From: Anaerolineales bacterium
Lineage (GTDB): Bacteria > Chloroflexota > Anaerolineae > Anaerolineales > UBA11579
Length of the DNA: 64,000 bases
Direction: 5' to 3'
NCBI GenBank assembly: GCA_021463845.1
Contig: JAJTXV010000001.1
Location: forward strand, 310,001-374,000
The notes under the pieces were generated by a model. The model made no database searches. It was not told the DNA's origin and saw nothing but the letters and a program-made list of their open reading frames with translations. Positions 49,688-59,121 of the stretch are shown one piece after another. Positions within the stretch are counted from its first letter, which is position 1; each line of letters opens with the position of its first letter. The position numbers and the translations under genes were made by a program.

Positions 49688-50863
49688 TTACGGCGTAGGC
49701 GTAGACTGGGCGGGAGCGCCGCTGCCGTTCCAGGTGAAGGTGCGCACCAGGCTGGCGGGGCCGCCCTGGATGTAGACGGGCAGGCCGTCGGCATCCACAC
49801 CGATCTGGGCCACGGTCACCACGTACCAGCGGAAGATGTGCGGGCGGCCATCCGTGGGGCGGAACGAGGTGGGAACCGAGAAGGTGGTGTCCTTGACCTC
49901 GTCAGTGATGTGCAGGTTGCGGCCGCTGGTCACGTCTACGATGGTGACCTGGTAGTACTCATTGTTGCGCAAGGCGCCAACCGAGGCCCACTGCAGCGCG
50001 ATCGTGTCGCTGCTGGAGGTGAAGGCGTCGCCGTCCACCGGCAGCAGCAGCTCAGGGGCCGGGTAGGGCGGGGCCACGGTGGGGGTCACCGTGGAGACGC
50101 CGACGAAGGTACGCATGCACAGCGGGATGGCCAGGCGCTGGCCCTCGAAGGTGCCGTCTGAGGTCAGGTTGTTCCAGCTCATGATGGCTTCCATGGGTAC
50201 GCCGTAAGTGACCGCGATCAGGCTGAGCGATTCGCCGGCCTGGACGACATAGCTCTGCACGTCACAGGCGGCGATGGTGGCTTCCATCTCGCCCAGGGTG
50301 GCGGTTGCTTGTGGAGTGGCGGTGAAAGTGGGCTGCGGGATCAACAGGGCCTGCCCGATGAACAGGCTGCAGTTGGCATCCAGCGAATTTTGCAGAATGA
50401 TGGAGGCGGCGCTCACATTGAAGGCGAAGCCAATGCCGCCACACGTATCCAGTTGCTGGACGGTGTAGGACAACGGCGTATAGGTAGGCTCAGGGGTGGA
50501 GGTGGCCGTGGGCGTCTCGGGCGTCTCGGTGGCGGTGACGGTGGGCGTGGCGGTGGCGGTGCCCTCGACTTCGGGGGCCAGCAGGCGCCCGGTCTGCGAG
50601 AGGGCCGCATAGGCTACGCCGCTGCCGACCAGCAGCAGCAGGACCAGCAAGCCAATGGCGACCGGCAGGCTGAGGCGCAGCTCGGGCAGGCTGGTGCGCC
50701 CGCCGATGGGCGCATCGGCCTTGGCGGCCTTTTTGGTGATGGGGGTGCTGCCAGCTACGAATTGGTGGCCGCACACCAGGCAGCGAGGTGCGTTCTCACT
50801 TACGCGGGTGCCACAACTGGGGCAAATTTTGGTGGGGGTGGAGCGAGGTTTGTCGGTTGCCAT
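49688..50863 (-). CDS. Zinc ribbon - membrane helix - LysM surface protein
   Basis: 391 aa from ATG 50863. Zinc ribbon near the N-terminus (CPSCGTRVSENAPRCLVCG), then a membrane helix (about 57-80), a Thr/Pro linker, two LysM-type repeats (about 130-175, carrying two cysteines, and about 195-245, beginning YVVQAGESLSLIAVTY) and a C-terminal beta sandwich. The ribbon should be in the cytoplasm and LysM outside. TATAAT (50879-50874) is 10 nt from the ATG, so perhaps leaderless. Confidence 0.78.
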   Translation of the reverse strand: MATDKPRSTPTKICPSCGTRVSENAPRCLVCGHQFVAGSTPITKKAAKADAPIGGRTSLPELRLSLPVAIGLLVLLLLVGSGVAYAALSQTGRLLAPEVEGTATATPTVTATETPETPTATSTPEPTYTPLSYTVQQLDTCGGIGFAFNVSAASIILQNSLDANCSLFIGQALLIPQPTFTATPQATATLGEMEATIAACDVQSYVVQAGESLSLIAVTYGVPMEAIMSWNNLTSDGTFEGQRLAIPLCMRTFVGVSTVTPTVAPPYPAPELLLPVDGDAFTSSSDTIALQWASVGALRNNEYYQVTIVDVTSGRNLHITDEVKDTTFSVPTSFRPTDGRPHIFRWYVVTVAQIGVDADGLPVYIQGGPASLVRTFTWNGSGAPAQSTPTP

Positions 50864-50986
50864 AAACTGGGCGATTATATCAAGCACCCCAAGGGCCGGA
50901 TGAGAGTCGAGTGAGGAGAAGGGATGAGAATAGAGATTCGAGATTGAGAGCAAATCTCCACTCTCTATTTGCAAAGGCTCACTGGT

Positions 50987-50992
50987 TATACT
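50987..50992 (+). promoter_or_regulatory. -10 box of leaderless hemW
   Basis: TATACT ends 7 nt before the hemW ATG at 51000, with no Shine-Dalgarno. Confidence 0.6.
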
Positions 50993-50999
50993 CGCTCTG

Positions 51000-52193
51000 A
51001 TGCAACCCACCAGCCTATATCTGCACATCCCATTTTGCCGCCACCGCTGCGGCTATTGCGATTTCAATACATATGCCGGGCTGGACAACCTGATCCCGGC
51101 GTATACGGATGCGCTGATCGCCGAGGCGGAGTGGCTGGCTGCGGCGGCGGGCGAGCGCCTGCCGGTGCACACGATCTTCTTGGGCGGCGGCACACCCTCG
51201 CTGCTGCCGCTGGAGGGCATGCAGCGCTTGCTGCAGGCGCTGCATGCGGCCTACGATGTGGCGCCGGAGGCCGAGATCTCGCTGGAGGCCAACCCGGGCA
51301 CGCTGAGCCCGGAATATTTGGCCGGCCTGCGGGCGGCGGGCTTCAACCGCATCAGCCTGGGCGTGCAGTCGGCCAGCCCGCACGAGCTGCTGGTGCTGGA
51401 GCGCGAGCACGACTTCAGCGATGTGGTCAACTCGGTCAAATGGGCGCGGCAAGCCGGGTTTGAGAACCTGAACCTGGACTGGATCTTTGGCCTGCCGGGG
51501 CAGAGCCTGGCCAGCTGGCAGCGCAATCTGGAGCTGGCGATCGGCCTGGCCCCTGAGCACCTTTCGCTGTATGCGCTGAGCATTGAGCACGGCACGCCGT
51601 TCAAGGAACTGGACACGCGCGGCCTGCTGGCCCTGCCGGATGGGGACGCGGCTGCCGAAATGTACGAGCTGGCCGACAGCATGCTGGGCGGGGCGGGCTT
51701 CGTGCAGTACGAGATCTCCAACTGGGCCAAGCCGGGCGCAGACGGCCAGCCGCTGGCCTGCCGCCACAACCTGCAATACTGGCGTAACCTGCCGTATGCC
51801 GGGCTGGGGGCGGGGGCGCACGGCTTTTTGGCCGGACACCGCACCGCCAATGTGCTGGCGCCGGCCGCCTACATCAAGCGCATGCGTGAGGCTGTGCAAG
51901 CCGGCGGGCCTACGGCAGCGCAGCTGCCCAGAACACCGGCTACGGCCAGCGCCGAGCCGGTGGACGCGCACCGCGAGATGGGCGAGACGATGATGATGGG
52001 CCTGCGCCTGGTGCGCGAGGGCGTCTCGCAGGCGGGCTTCGCCGAGCGCTTTGGCAGCACGCTGGAGCAGGCGTATGGGCGCAGCATCCGTGCGCTGCAG
52101 CAGCGCGGCCTGCTGGAAACGGCGTCAGGCGTCTTGCGCCTGACGCAGCAAGGCCGCTTGCTGGGCAACCAGGTCTTTATGGAGTTTGTCTAA
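51000..52193 (+). CDS. hemW: HemW-type radical SAM protein
   Basis: 397 aa. The radical SAM motif CRHRCGYC holds C13, C17 and C20, followed by DFNTYAG, and FLGGGTPSLLP comes next. The C-terminal HemW domain ends QQGRLLGNQVFMEFV. The extra fourth Cys of coproporphyrinogen oxidase HemN is not at the usual place, so a haem-chaperone HemW is more likely. Starts divergent from the LysM gene and probably precedes the ATPase gene independently. Confidence 0.88.
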   Translation: MQPTSLYLHIPFCRHRCGYCDFNTYAGLDNLIPAYTDALIAEAEWLAAAAGERLPVHTIFLGGGTPSLLPLEGMQRLLQALHAAYDVAPEAEISLEANPGTLSPEYLAGLRAAGFNRISLGVQSASPHELLVLEREHDFSDVVNSVKWARQAGFENLNLDWIFGLPGQSLASWQRNLELAIGLAPEHLSLYALSIEHGTPFKELDTRGLLALPDGDAAAEMYELADSMLGGAGFVQYEISNWAKPGADGQPLACRHNLQYWRNLPYAGLGAGAHGFLAGHRTANVLAPAAYIKRMREAVQAGGPTAAQLPRTPATASAEPVDAHREMGETMMMGLRLVREGVSQAGFAERFGSTLEQAYGRSIRALQQRGLLETASGVLRLTQQGRLLGNQVFMEFV

Positions 52194-52201
52194 GGCGATG
52201 T

Positions 52202-52207
52202 TATTAT
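52202..52207 (+). promoter_or_regulatory. -10 box of the HerA-like ATPase gene
   Basis: TATTAT ends 7 nt before the ATG at 52215, no Shine-Dalgarno; another probable leaderless start. Confidence 0.45.
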
Positions 52208-52214
52208 TTCGCCC

Positions 52215-54770
52215 ATGGCAAAGAAAGTAACCAAGAAAACTGCAGCCAAGAAGACTGCAAGCAAGAAACCCACGCCCAGCAAAGCCAGTGCCACGCCGGG
52301 CGCGTTGAATACCAAGGGGAAGTTTTACCTTGGCAAGCTCCACGACCTAAAGAAGAATCAAAAAACCGACGAGCTGGTGCTGTATGACCCGGCTGACCTG
52401 ACGACGCACGGCGTTGTTTTCGGTATGACCGGCTCCGGCAAGACCGGCCTGTGCATTGGCATTCTGGAAGAAGCCGCGCTGCAGGGCATCCCGGCCTTGA
52501 TGATCGACCCCAAGGGCGACATTACCAACTTGCTGCTGCACTTCCCCAACCTCCAACCGGCTGATTTTGAGCCCTGGATCAACCCTGACGAAGCCAAGCG
52601 GGCCGGGCAGGACGTGCAAACGGCCGCGGCGGCCACCGCCCAGCTGTGGAGCAAGGGCCTGGCCGATTGGGGCATCGGGCCGGAGCGCATCCAGGCGCTG
52701 GCGGACTCGGCGGAGTTTGCGGTGTATACGCCGGGCTCGGACGCTGGCTACCCGGTCAGCATCCTGGCGTCGCTGCAGGCGCCGCAGGAAGACTGGAACG
52801 AGCACCGCGAGGCGATCCGCGAGCGCATCGCCTCGACTGCCACGGCCATCCTGGGCCTGGTGGGCTTTGATGATGTAGACCCGGTGAAATCCCGCGAGCA
52901 TATCCTGCTGGCGAATCTGTTCGAGCAGGCCTGGTCGGCGGGGCGCGACCTGGGCTTGGGTGATCTCATTCGCCAGGTGCAAAACCCGCCGATCAGCAAG
53001 CTGGGCGTGCTGGACCTGGACCAATTCTTTCCGGCTAAAGAGCGCGGCGCGCTGGCGCTGCGTCTGAACAACATTCTGGCTGCGCCCAGCTTCCAAACCT
53101 GGCTGGAGGGCACGCCGCTCGAGATCGAGAAGCTGCTGTACACCAAGGATGGCAAACCGCGCCACAGCATCTTCCTGCTCTCGCATCTTTCAGATGCCGA
53201 GCGGATGTTCTTCATCACGCTGCTGTATTCGGCGGTGGAGACCTGGATGCGTAACCAGCGCGGCAGCGGTGCGCTGCGAGCGCTGGTGTACTTTGATGAA
53301 ATTCACGGCTACCTGCCGCCGGTGAAAGAGCCGCCCAGCAAGGCGCCCATGCTGCGCATGTTGAAGCAGGCGCGCGCTTTTGGGGTGGGCCAGCTGTTGG
53401 CCACCCAAAACCCGGTGGATGTGGACTACAAGGCGCTCTCCAACGCCGGCTCGTGGTTCATTGGCAAGCTGCAGACCGACCGTGACAAGGAGCGCTTGCT
53501 GGATGGGCTTGAAGGCGCCGCTCCGGGCGCATTCAAGCGCTCTGACTACGATAAGCAAATTTCAGCGCTGGATAAGCGCGTCTTCCTGCTGCACAATGTG
53601 CACGAGAGGCAGCCTGTTATTTTCTATACCCGCTGGGCGATGAATTACCTGGCGGGGCCGCTGACGCGCAGCCAGATCCCTGCGCTCAACAAGCTGGCCT
53701 CTGGCGCCGCTGTACTAGCGGCCAAGGCCAGCAAGCCATCATCATCAAAAGAGGAGCCGCAAATGAATTCTGAAACTGGCGCCCTGGGCCACCGGCCCAT
53801 CGTCCCCTCTGGTGTGCAAGAGATATTCATGCCCGCCGCGCTGGGCCTGGAGGCGGCCGCGCAGGCCAGCCGCCGCAGCTTGCCGGCGGATGCCAAGCGC
53901 ATTGGCCTGGCCTACCGCCCGGCCTTGCTGGCGCAGGCGCAAGTGCGCATTCTGCAGCGCAAGTACAACCTGGACTTTGAAACCCACAAGGCGGCCCTGG
54001 TGACAGATGTGCCGGCCCGCGGCCTGCGTTGGGAAGACTTTGAGCACGACCCGGTGGAGGAACGCAGCCTGGAGGGCCGCCCGCAGGACGATGAAGCCGT
54101 GTACGCGGACCTGAGCGGCACGCTGGCGGACGGCGCGCAGCTCAAGATCATGGAACGCGACTTTGCCGACTGGGTCTACCGCGCCAGCGAAGTGCAGGTG
54201 TGGGCCAACGACGAGCTGAAGGTGTACGCCGGGCCGGAACTGACCCGCGAGGAGTTTGCGGCCTTGTGCGCGCAGGAAGCGCAGGCCAAGAGCAACCAGG
54301 AAGTTGAGAAGGCCAAGCAGAAGTTTGAGACCCAGATCAAGAACTTGCAGAAGAAGCTGGAGAAGGAACGTCGCGACCTGAGCCAGGATGAGCAGAAGGC
54401 CAACCAACGCAACATCGAGGCGATGGGCACGCATCTGGAAAATGTGATCGGCCTGTTTGCCGGAAGAAGCCGGCGCCTGACCACCTCGCTGACCAAGCAT
54501 CGCATGTCCAGCGAGGCCAAGGCCCGCGTGGAAGACAGCAAAGCCACCATCACCAGCCTGGAGAAGGAAATGGAAGCTATGGGGGATGAAGTGCAGCAGG
54601 CGCTGGAAGCCATTGATGCGCGTTGGGATGCAGTGGCAGATAAGATCACCCAGATCCCGATCGCAGCGGCGCGCAAAGATATATACGTCAGCACCTTTGG
54701 CGTGGTGTGGCTGCCGTATCACCGTGTCAGTGTGGGCGGGCGCGAAGTCGAGATCCCTGCGTACGAGTAA
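52215..54770 (+). CDS. HerA/DUF853-like ATPase with long coiled-coil extension
   Basis: 851 aa. A Lys/Ala/Thr-rich head (about 1-35) could bind nucleic acid. Walker A is GMTGSGKTG (70-78), followed by MIDPKGDITNLLL, and Walker B is LVYFDEIHGYLPP (Asp near 361). The core resembles the DUF853/HerA-type helicase group (about 500 aa). The extra 350 residues contain a coiled coil (about 690-830) and a conserved-looking end (VWLPYHRVSVGG). Likely a DNA-translocating or remodelling ATPase; partner unknown. No nuclease (NurA) gene is near. Confidence 0.8.
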   Translation: MAKKVTKKTAAKKTASKKPTPSKASATPGALNTKGKFYLGKLHDLKKNQKTDELVLYDPADLTTHGVVFGMTGSGKTGLCIGILEEAALQGIPALMIDPKGDITNLLLHFPNLQPADFEPWINPDEAKRAGQDVQTAAAATAQLWSKGLADWGIGPERIQALADSAEFAVYTPGSDAGYPVSILASLQAPQEDWNEHREAIRERIASTATAILGLVGFDDVDPVKSREHILLANLFEQAWSAGRDLGLGDLIRQVQNPPISKLGVLDLDQFFPAKERGALALRLNNILAAPSFQTWLEGTPLEIEKLLYTKDGKPRHSIFLLSHLSDAERMFFITLLYSAVETWMRNQRGSGALRALVYFDEIHGYLPPVKEPPSKAPMLRMLKQARAFGVGQLLATQNPVDVDYKALSNAGSWFIGKLQTDRDKERLLDGLEGAAPGAFKRSDYDKQISALDKRVFLLHNVHERQPVIFYTRWAMNYLAGPLTRSQIPALNKLASGAAVLAAKASKPSSSKEEPQMNSETGALGHRPIVPSGVQEIFMPAALGLEAAAQASRRSLPADAKRIGLAYRPALLAQAQVRILQRKYNLDFETHKAALVTDVPARGLRWEDFEHDPVEERSLEGRPQDDEAVYADLSGTLADGAQLKIMERDFADWVYRASEVQVWANDELKVYAGPELTREEFAALCAQEAQAKSNQEVEKAKQKFETQIKNLQKKLEKERRDLSQDEQKANQRNIEAMGTHLENVIGLFAGRSRRLTTSLTKHRMSSEAKARVEDSKATITSLEKEMEAMGDEVQQALEAIDARWDAVADKITQIPIAAARKDIYVSTFGVVWLPYHRVSVGGREVEIPAYE

Positions 54771-54797
54771 AGAACAGTAGTTTCTTAGAGAGATGTT

Positions 54798-54825
54798 AAA
54801 GGCACTGGCAAAAGCCAGTGCCTTT
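54798..54825 (+). terminator. Terminator of the HerA-like gene
   Basis: AAAGGCACTGGC (54798-54809) with GCCAGTGCCTTT (54814-54825), AAAA loop. Confidence 0.88.
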
Positions 54826-54897
54826 CGTTTATGTCAGTGATAGATGCGGCGCAGCCCCGTTCTCGGTAGAAATCAACCACTTTCAACGGAGGATGCT

Positions 54898-55086
54898 ATG
54901 TTAACTTGGGCACTCACTTTTCTTGTCATCGCCATCATTGCCGGCTTGCTGGGCTTCCGTGGCGTTGAAGTGACGGCGGCCAGTATTGCGCAGTTGATCT
55001 TCACCATCTTTGTGGTGCTGCTGATCATCTCGCTGCTGTTCGGCCGTGTGCTCTTCGAGGTTTCGTACGTGCCAATGCTGGTCTAG
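54898..55086 (+). CDS. DUF1328 small membrane protein
   Basis: 62 aa from ATG 54898, GGAGG 7 nt before it. Two membrane helices with the DUF1328/YtjA pattern ([20 protein letters not shown]). Function unknown; often linked to stress responses. Its neighbour is a DUF892 ferritin-like gene, also stress-linked. Confidence 0.88.
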   Translation: MLTWALTFLVIAIIAGLLGFRGVEVTAASIAQLIFTIFVVLLIISLLFGRVLFEVSYVPMLV

Positions 55087-55105
55087 CTTCAACATGGCCG
55101 TACAC

Positions 55106-55138
55106 AAAGAGCGCCCCGATTTCGGGGCGCTCTTTTTT
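55106..55138. terminator. Bidirectional terminator
   Basis: AAAGAGCGCCCCGA (55106-55119) pairs with TCGGGGCGCTCTTT (55122-55135), followed by Ts. Confidence 0.93.
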
Positions 55139-55148
55139 TGATGCCTGG

Positions 55149-55619
55149 CTAGGCGAAGTGCTTGAGTTTCTCGAGGGCAGCCTGTTCTTCGCTGAGGGAT
55201 TCGGAGAGCAGAGCAGCTGCGTCGGCGTGGCCTAATTGGCGGGCCGACTTGATGGCGGATTCGTAGGCAACGATCTCATAGTTCTCGATCTTTTGCCCGC
55301 CGGCCACCAAAGCCTCGGTGATCAGATTCTTAGGCAGCTGTTTCTCCTTCATCACCTCGTCGCCCTCTTTGACAAGGCCTTCCATGCCTGCGCATTTAAC
55401 CCCGCCGGGCTCCCACTCCAGCGTCTTGAAAATTCGCTCGATGCGCTTGGCGTGTTCCTTAGTTTCGGCCAGGTGGGAGGAAAGCGCATCCTTGACTTCC
55501 TGCTTGTCCACAGCCTTGATGACTTTGGGCAGCGCTTCGATCAGCTGGTTCTCTGCGCTGTACAGGTCTTTGAGCTCATGGATGAAGAACTTTTCATGTG
55601 AGTCCAATGTCATGGTCAT
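55149..55619 (-). CDS. DUF892/YciE ferritin-like protein
   Basis: 156 aa, four-helix bundle. KFFIHELKDLYSAENQLIEALP at the start gives the first Glu ligands, and later E-x-x-H (ETKEHAKR) and YEIVAYESAIKSARQLG complete a possible di-iron site. Family members occur with stress proteins; activity is not established. Purine-rich leader with GGAGG before the start. Confidence 0.87.
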   Translation of the reverse strand: MTMTLDSHEKFFIHELKDLYSAENQLIEALPKVIKAVDKQEVKDALSSHLAETKEHAKRIERIFKTLEWEPGGVKCAGMEGLVKEGDEVMKEKQLPKNLITEALVAGGQKIENYEIVAYESAIKSARQLGHADAAALLSESLSEEQAALEKLKHFA

Positions 55620-55708
55620 TTTTGTGCCTCCATTGTTGTTGTCACTCTGGTCAACGAGGCACTTATATGACCGTTATTGTGGTCCCGGGTTGGGAGGTTA
55701 AGCGGGCG

Positions 55709-56728
55709 TTAGACCTCGCGGCGGCCGAGTTCCTCGGCCAGCTCGGCCAAGGCCGCGCCCGGTGCGGGCTGCGGCTTGGCGGCATGCAGGGCGTCGATAG
55801 CTTCCTGGGTCAGCTTTTCGGCTTGCTCGGTGGTGAACTGGCGGGCGCCCTCGGCCTCGAGTTGCTCGGCCAGTGCCTCCACATTGGCGGCGGTGACGCC
55901 GGCGCGCCAGCCGCGGGCAAACTCGCCCTCTTTTTGCAGGGCGTACAGCACGGGCAGCGACTTCTTGCCACTGAGCAGGTCAGTATGGGCTGACTTGCCC
56001 ATCGCGTCCGGGTTACCCCAGATGCCGAGAAGATCATCGTGCACCTGGAAGGCCAGGCCGAGCTTCTCGCCGAAGACCATGTAGGCTTTGAGGGCCGCGC
56101 CCTCGGCGCCGCCTACCAGGGCGCCCATGCGCACGCAGGCGGCGATCAGGGCGCCGGTCTTGCCCCAGATCATGGGCCAATAATCTTCGGTGGTGATGTT
56201 GGGCATGGATTCGTAGGCCAGGTCCAGGTACTGGCCCTGGGTGAGCTGCAGGCTGGTGCGCGGCAGCAAACGAGCGGCCTGTATGTAGGCCGCATCGGAT
56301 GCGGTCTCGGATAAGCCTTCAAGGGCCATGTGGGCCAGGGCGAACAGGGTGTCGCCGGCGTTGATGGCCTGCGGCATGCCCCATTTGGCCCACACGGTGG
56401 GGCGGCCGCGGCGCTGGTCACTGTTGTCCTGGATATCGTCGTGGATGAGCGAGAAGTTGTGGAGGATCTCGACCGCGGCGGCCGCCGGCAGCGCCGTGCG
56501 CCAATCGGCGCCCGCCGCAGCCGCGCTGAGCAGCACCAGGGTGGGGCGGACACGCTTGCCGCTGGCCTTGGGGCCGGCGCCTTCGCCCTCCCAGCCCATG
56601 TGGTAGCGCAGCATGGCCAGCAATTCCTGCGGGGATTGAGTGTTGGTGAGTTGGGCGGGCTGCACGGCGGCTTGCAGCGCCGCTTCAATGGCAGGCAACA
56701 GTTCGTCTTGATATGTGGCGAGCGACAT
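55709..56728 (-). CDS. Polyprenyl diphosphate synthase (GGPP/FPP type)
   Basis: 339 aa. First Asp-rich motif DDIQD within LIHDDIQDNSDQRRG, second motif as HDDLLGIWGNPDAMGKS, the DDxxG form seen in many geranylgeranyl-type synthases, with KKSLPVLYAL after it. Makes allylic isoprenoid chains from IPP. The product length cannot be set by eye. TATAAT (56742-56737) is 8 nt before the ATG, probably leaderless. Neighbour of fni. Confidence 0.9.
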   Translation of the reverse strand: MSLATYQDELLPAIEAALQAAVQPAQLTNTQSPQELLAMLRYHMGWEGEGAGPKASGKRVRPTLVLLSAAAAGADWRTALPAAAAVEILHNFSLIHDDIQDNSDQRRGRPTVWAKWGMPQAINAGDTLFALAHMALEGLSETASDAAYIQAARLLPRTSLQLTQGQYLDLAYESMPNITTEDYWPMIWGKTGALIAACVRMGALVGGAEGAALKAYMVFGEKLGLAFQVHDDLLGIWGNPDAMGKSAHTDLLSGKKSLPVLYALQKEGEFARGWRAGVTAANVEALAEQLEAEGARQFTTEQAEKLTQEAIDALHAAKPQPAPGAALAELAEELGRREV

Positions 56729-56784
56729 AGAGCTGGATTATAGACCCAGCCAGGATATTTTTTGAATTGTGTGGAGTTGGAAGC

Positions 56785-57819
56785 TTAGTCGCCGCGGTAG
56801 ATCAGCGGCACAGCCTGCAGGCTGCTGATGTTGCCAGCCCCGGCAGCGAACATGGCCACTTGCAGCTCACGGCTGACTTCGTTGATGGTTTCCACGACAG
56901 CTTTGCTGGACTTCACGGCGGCTTTGAGGAAGGGGCCGGCCATGCCGCCCAGCTCGGCGCCGAGGGCGATGCCCTTGGCAATATCCACGCCGCTGCGCAG
57001 CCCGCCGGAGGCGAAGATGCGCATGGTCTTCACGGCCTGGCGCACCTGCGTGATGCTCTCGGAGGTGGGGATGCCCCAATCTACGAATGCGGCGGCCAGG
57101 CGGGCCTGGCTGGCATTCTTGGCGCGGTGCATCTCGACCTGGCTCCATGAAGTGCCGCCCGCGCCGGCCACGTCAATGGCCTGCACGCCGGCGCGCGCCA
57201 GCTGCTTGGCCAGCTCGCCGGAAATGCCCCAGCCGACCTCTTTCACCACGATGGGCACAGGCAGCTGCTTGCACATGATCTCGATCTTCTTGAGCAGGCC
57301 GGCAAAGTTGGTATCGCCTTCAGGCTGCACCGCTTCCTGCACGGCGTTGAGGTGCAGCATCAGCGCGTCGGCTTCGGCCATATCCACGGCGCGCTGCAGG
57401 TGGTTCAGGCCGTAGCCATAGTTCAGCTGCACCGCTCCGACATTGGCGAAGAGCAGGATGTCAGGGGCAACATTGCGGACGCGGAAGGTGGTCTCGAGGG
57501 CCGGGTCTTCGATGGCGGCACGCTGGCTGCCGAGGCCGAGGGCGATGCCGGTTTGCTGGGCGGCTTCGGCCAGGGCCTGGTTGATCTGGCCGGCCTCGTC
57601 GGTGCCGCCGGTCATGGATGAGATCAGGATGGGGGCTTTAAGCTGCTTGCCGAAGACCTGGACGGATAGATCTACTTCGTCAAGGTTGAGCTCAGGCAGG
57701 GCATTGTGCAGGAAGGAATACTTCTCGAACCCCGTGGTGAGGCCAGAGCGCACATCTTCTTCAAGATTGATGCGGATGTGGTCGGCTTTTCGGGCGCCGG
57801 TACCCGTAACTTTCGCCAT
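56785..57819 (-). CDS. fni: Type 2 isopentenyl-diphosphate delta-isomerase
   Basis: 344 aa FMN-dependent enzyme converting IPP to DMAPP. N-terminal [17 protein letters not shown], then [43 protein letters not shown] and [12 protein letters not shown] match the family in order. Feeds the prenyl synthase encoded 56 nt downstream. Confidence 0.95.
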   Translation of the reverse strand: MAKVTGTGARKADHIRINLEEDVRSGLTTGFEKYSFLHNALPELNLDEVDLSVQVFGKQLKAPILISSMTGGTDEAGQINQALAEAAQQTGIALGLGSQRAAIEDPALETTFRVRNVAPDILLFANVGAVQLNYGYGLNHLQRAVDMAEADALMLHLNAVQEAVQPEGDTNFAGLLKKIEIMCKQLPVPIVVKEVGWGISGELAKQLARAGVQAIDVAGAGGTSWSQVEMHRAKNASQARLAAAFVDWGIPTSESITQVRQAVKTMRIFASGGLRSGVDIAKGIALGAELGGMAGPFLKAAVKSSKAVVETINEVSRELQVAMFAAGAGNISSLQAVPLIYRGD

Positions 57820-57939
57820 GTAGTAGTGTTCCTGTGGAGTGATGGCTAGTTTACCAGCCGCAAATTAGGCTGTCAATTAAGCGCCTGATTAGGTATTACT
57901 AAAGGTAGAATAACGCAGTCAAAACTTTTGGAGGCATAC

Positions 57940-58173
57940 ATGTCGGATACATTTGAACAAGTGAAGGCTACTGTCGTCGAGCTGCTCGGCGTAGACGCTG
58001 CCAAGGTCACCCGTGAGGCTCGTTTCCGTGAGGATCTCGAAGCTGACTCGCTGGACATTGTGGAGCTGATCATGGCTCTCGAGGACAAGTTGAGCATCGA
58101 GATCTCCGACGAGGACGCGCAGAGCATCACCACTGTGGGCGGCGCGGTCGACTACATCGAAGGCAAGAAGTAG
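57940..58173 (+). CDS. acpP: Acyl carrier protein
   Basis: 77 aa from ATG 57940, with TTGGAGG before it. Phosphopantetheine site Ser37 in ADSLDIVEL; acidic helix II ([17 protein letters not shown]). Carries acyl chains in fatty acid synthesis. Stands alone, without fab genes, and divergent from fni. Confidence 0.95.
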   Translation: MSDTFEQVKATVVELLGVDAAKVTREARFREDLEADSLDIVELIMALEDKLSIEISDEDAQSITTVGGAVDYIEGKK

Positions 58174-58191
58174 TCATTTTCTCAACCAACA

Positions 58192-58219
58192 AAAAAGAGC
58201 GGCGTTCGCCGCTCTTTTT
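58192..58219. terminator. Bidirectional terminator between acpP and sucD
   Basis: AAAAAGAGCGGC with GCCGCTCTTTTT around a short loop, A/T on both sides. Confidence 0.9.
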
Positions 58220-58229
58220 GTTTGCCTGG

Positions 58230-59093
58230 TTACTTGAGCATGTCCGGAATTTGCTCCGGATAGTCGGCCACGCGCACACCTGCTTTGGTGAGCGCGGCGA
58301 TCTTGTCTTCGGCGCCGCCAGCGCTGCCCTCGACGATGGCGCCGGCATGGCCCATGCGCTTGCCCGGAGGGGCGGCGCGCCCGGCAATGAAGCCGACCAC
58401 CGGCTTGGTCATGTGCTTGCTGATGTACTCGGCGGCTTTCTCTTCGTCGCTGCCGCCGATCTCACCGATCATCACAACTTTGTCGGTCAGCGGGTCTTCT
58501 TCGAACATCTGCAGGATGTCGATGAAGTTGAGGCCCTTGACCGGGTCACCGCCGATGCCCACGGTGGTGCTGGAGCCCATGCCGACCTGCTTGAGGGCGT
58601 ACAGCACCTCGTAGGTCAGCGTGCCGGAGCGGGAGACCACGCCGATGTTGCCGGGGATGGCATTGTCACCGGGGATGAAACCGATCTTGGTTTCGCCGGG
58701 GGTCAGCAGGCCCGGGCAGTTGGGGCCAATGAGCAGCACGCCCTTGGAGTCGAGATAGGCGCGCACACGCATCATGTCCTGCAAGGGGATGCCCTCGGTG
58801 AGGCAGACGATGAGGCGCACGCCGGCATCGGCGGCCTCCAGCATGGCGTCAGCGGCGGCGGCGAGCGGCACGATGATCATGCTGCAGTCGGCGCCGGTGG
58901 CGTCCACGGCCACCTTCACGGAGTCGAAGACAGGCACCTTGCCATCCAGCACCCATTCGCCACCCTTGCCGGGGCGCACGCCGCCGACGACCTGGGTGCC
59001 GTATTCCAGCATGCGCTGGGAGTGGAACAAGCCCTCGTTGCCGGTGATGCCTTGCACCACCACGCGAGTGTTTTTGTCAGCCAGAATTCCCAT
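58230..59093 (-). CDS. sucD: Succinyl-CoA synthetase alpha subunit
   Basis: 287 aa. [20 protein letters not shown] (CoA site) at the start, [18 protein letters not shown], and the phosphohistidine in [13 protein letters not shown]. Works with SucC to make ATP or GTP from succinyl-CoA; lies 28 nt after sucC. Confidence 0.96.
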   Translation of the reverse strand: MGILADKNTRVVVQGITGNEGLFHSQRMLEYGTQVVGGVRPGKGGEWVLDGKVPVFDSVKVAVDATGADCSMIIVPLAAAADAMLEAADAGVRLIVCLTEGIPLQDMMRVRAYLDSKGVLLIGPNCPGLLTPGETKIGFIPGDNAIPGNIGVVSRSGTLTYEVLYALKQVGMGSSTTVGIGGDPVKGLNFIDILQMFEEDPLTDKVVMIGEIGGSDEEKAAEYISKHMTKPVVGFIAGRAAPPGKRMGHAGAIVEGSAGGAEDKIAALTKAGVRVADYPEQIPDMLK

Positions 59094-59121
59094 TCGTAAT
59101 TTCCTTTCCTACTCGCCAGCG

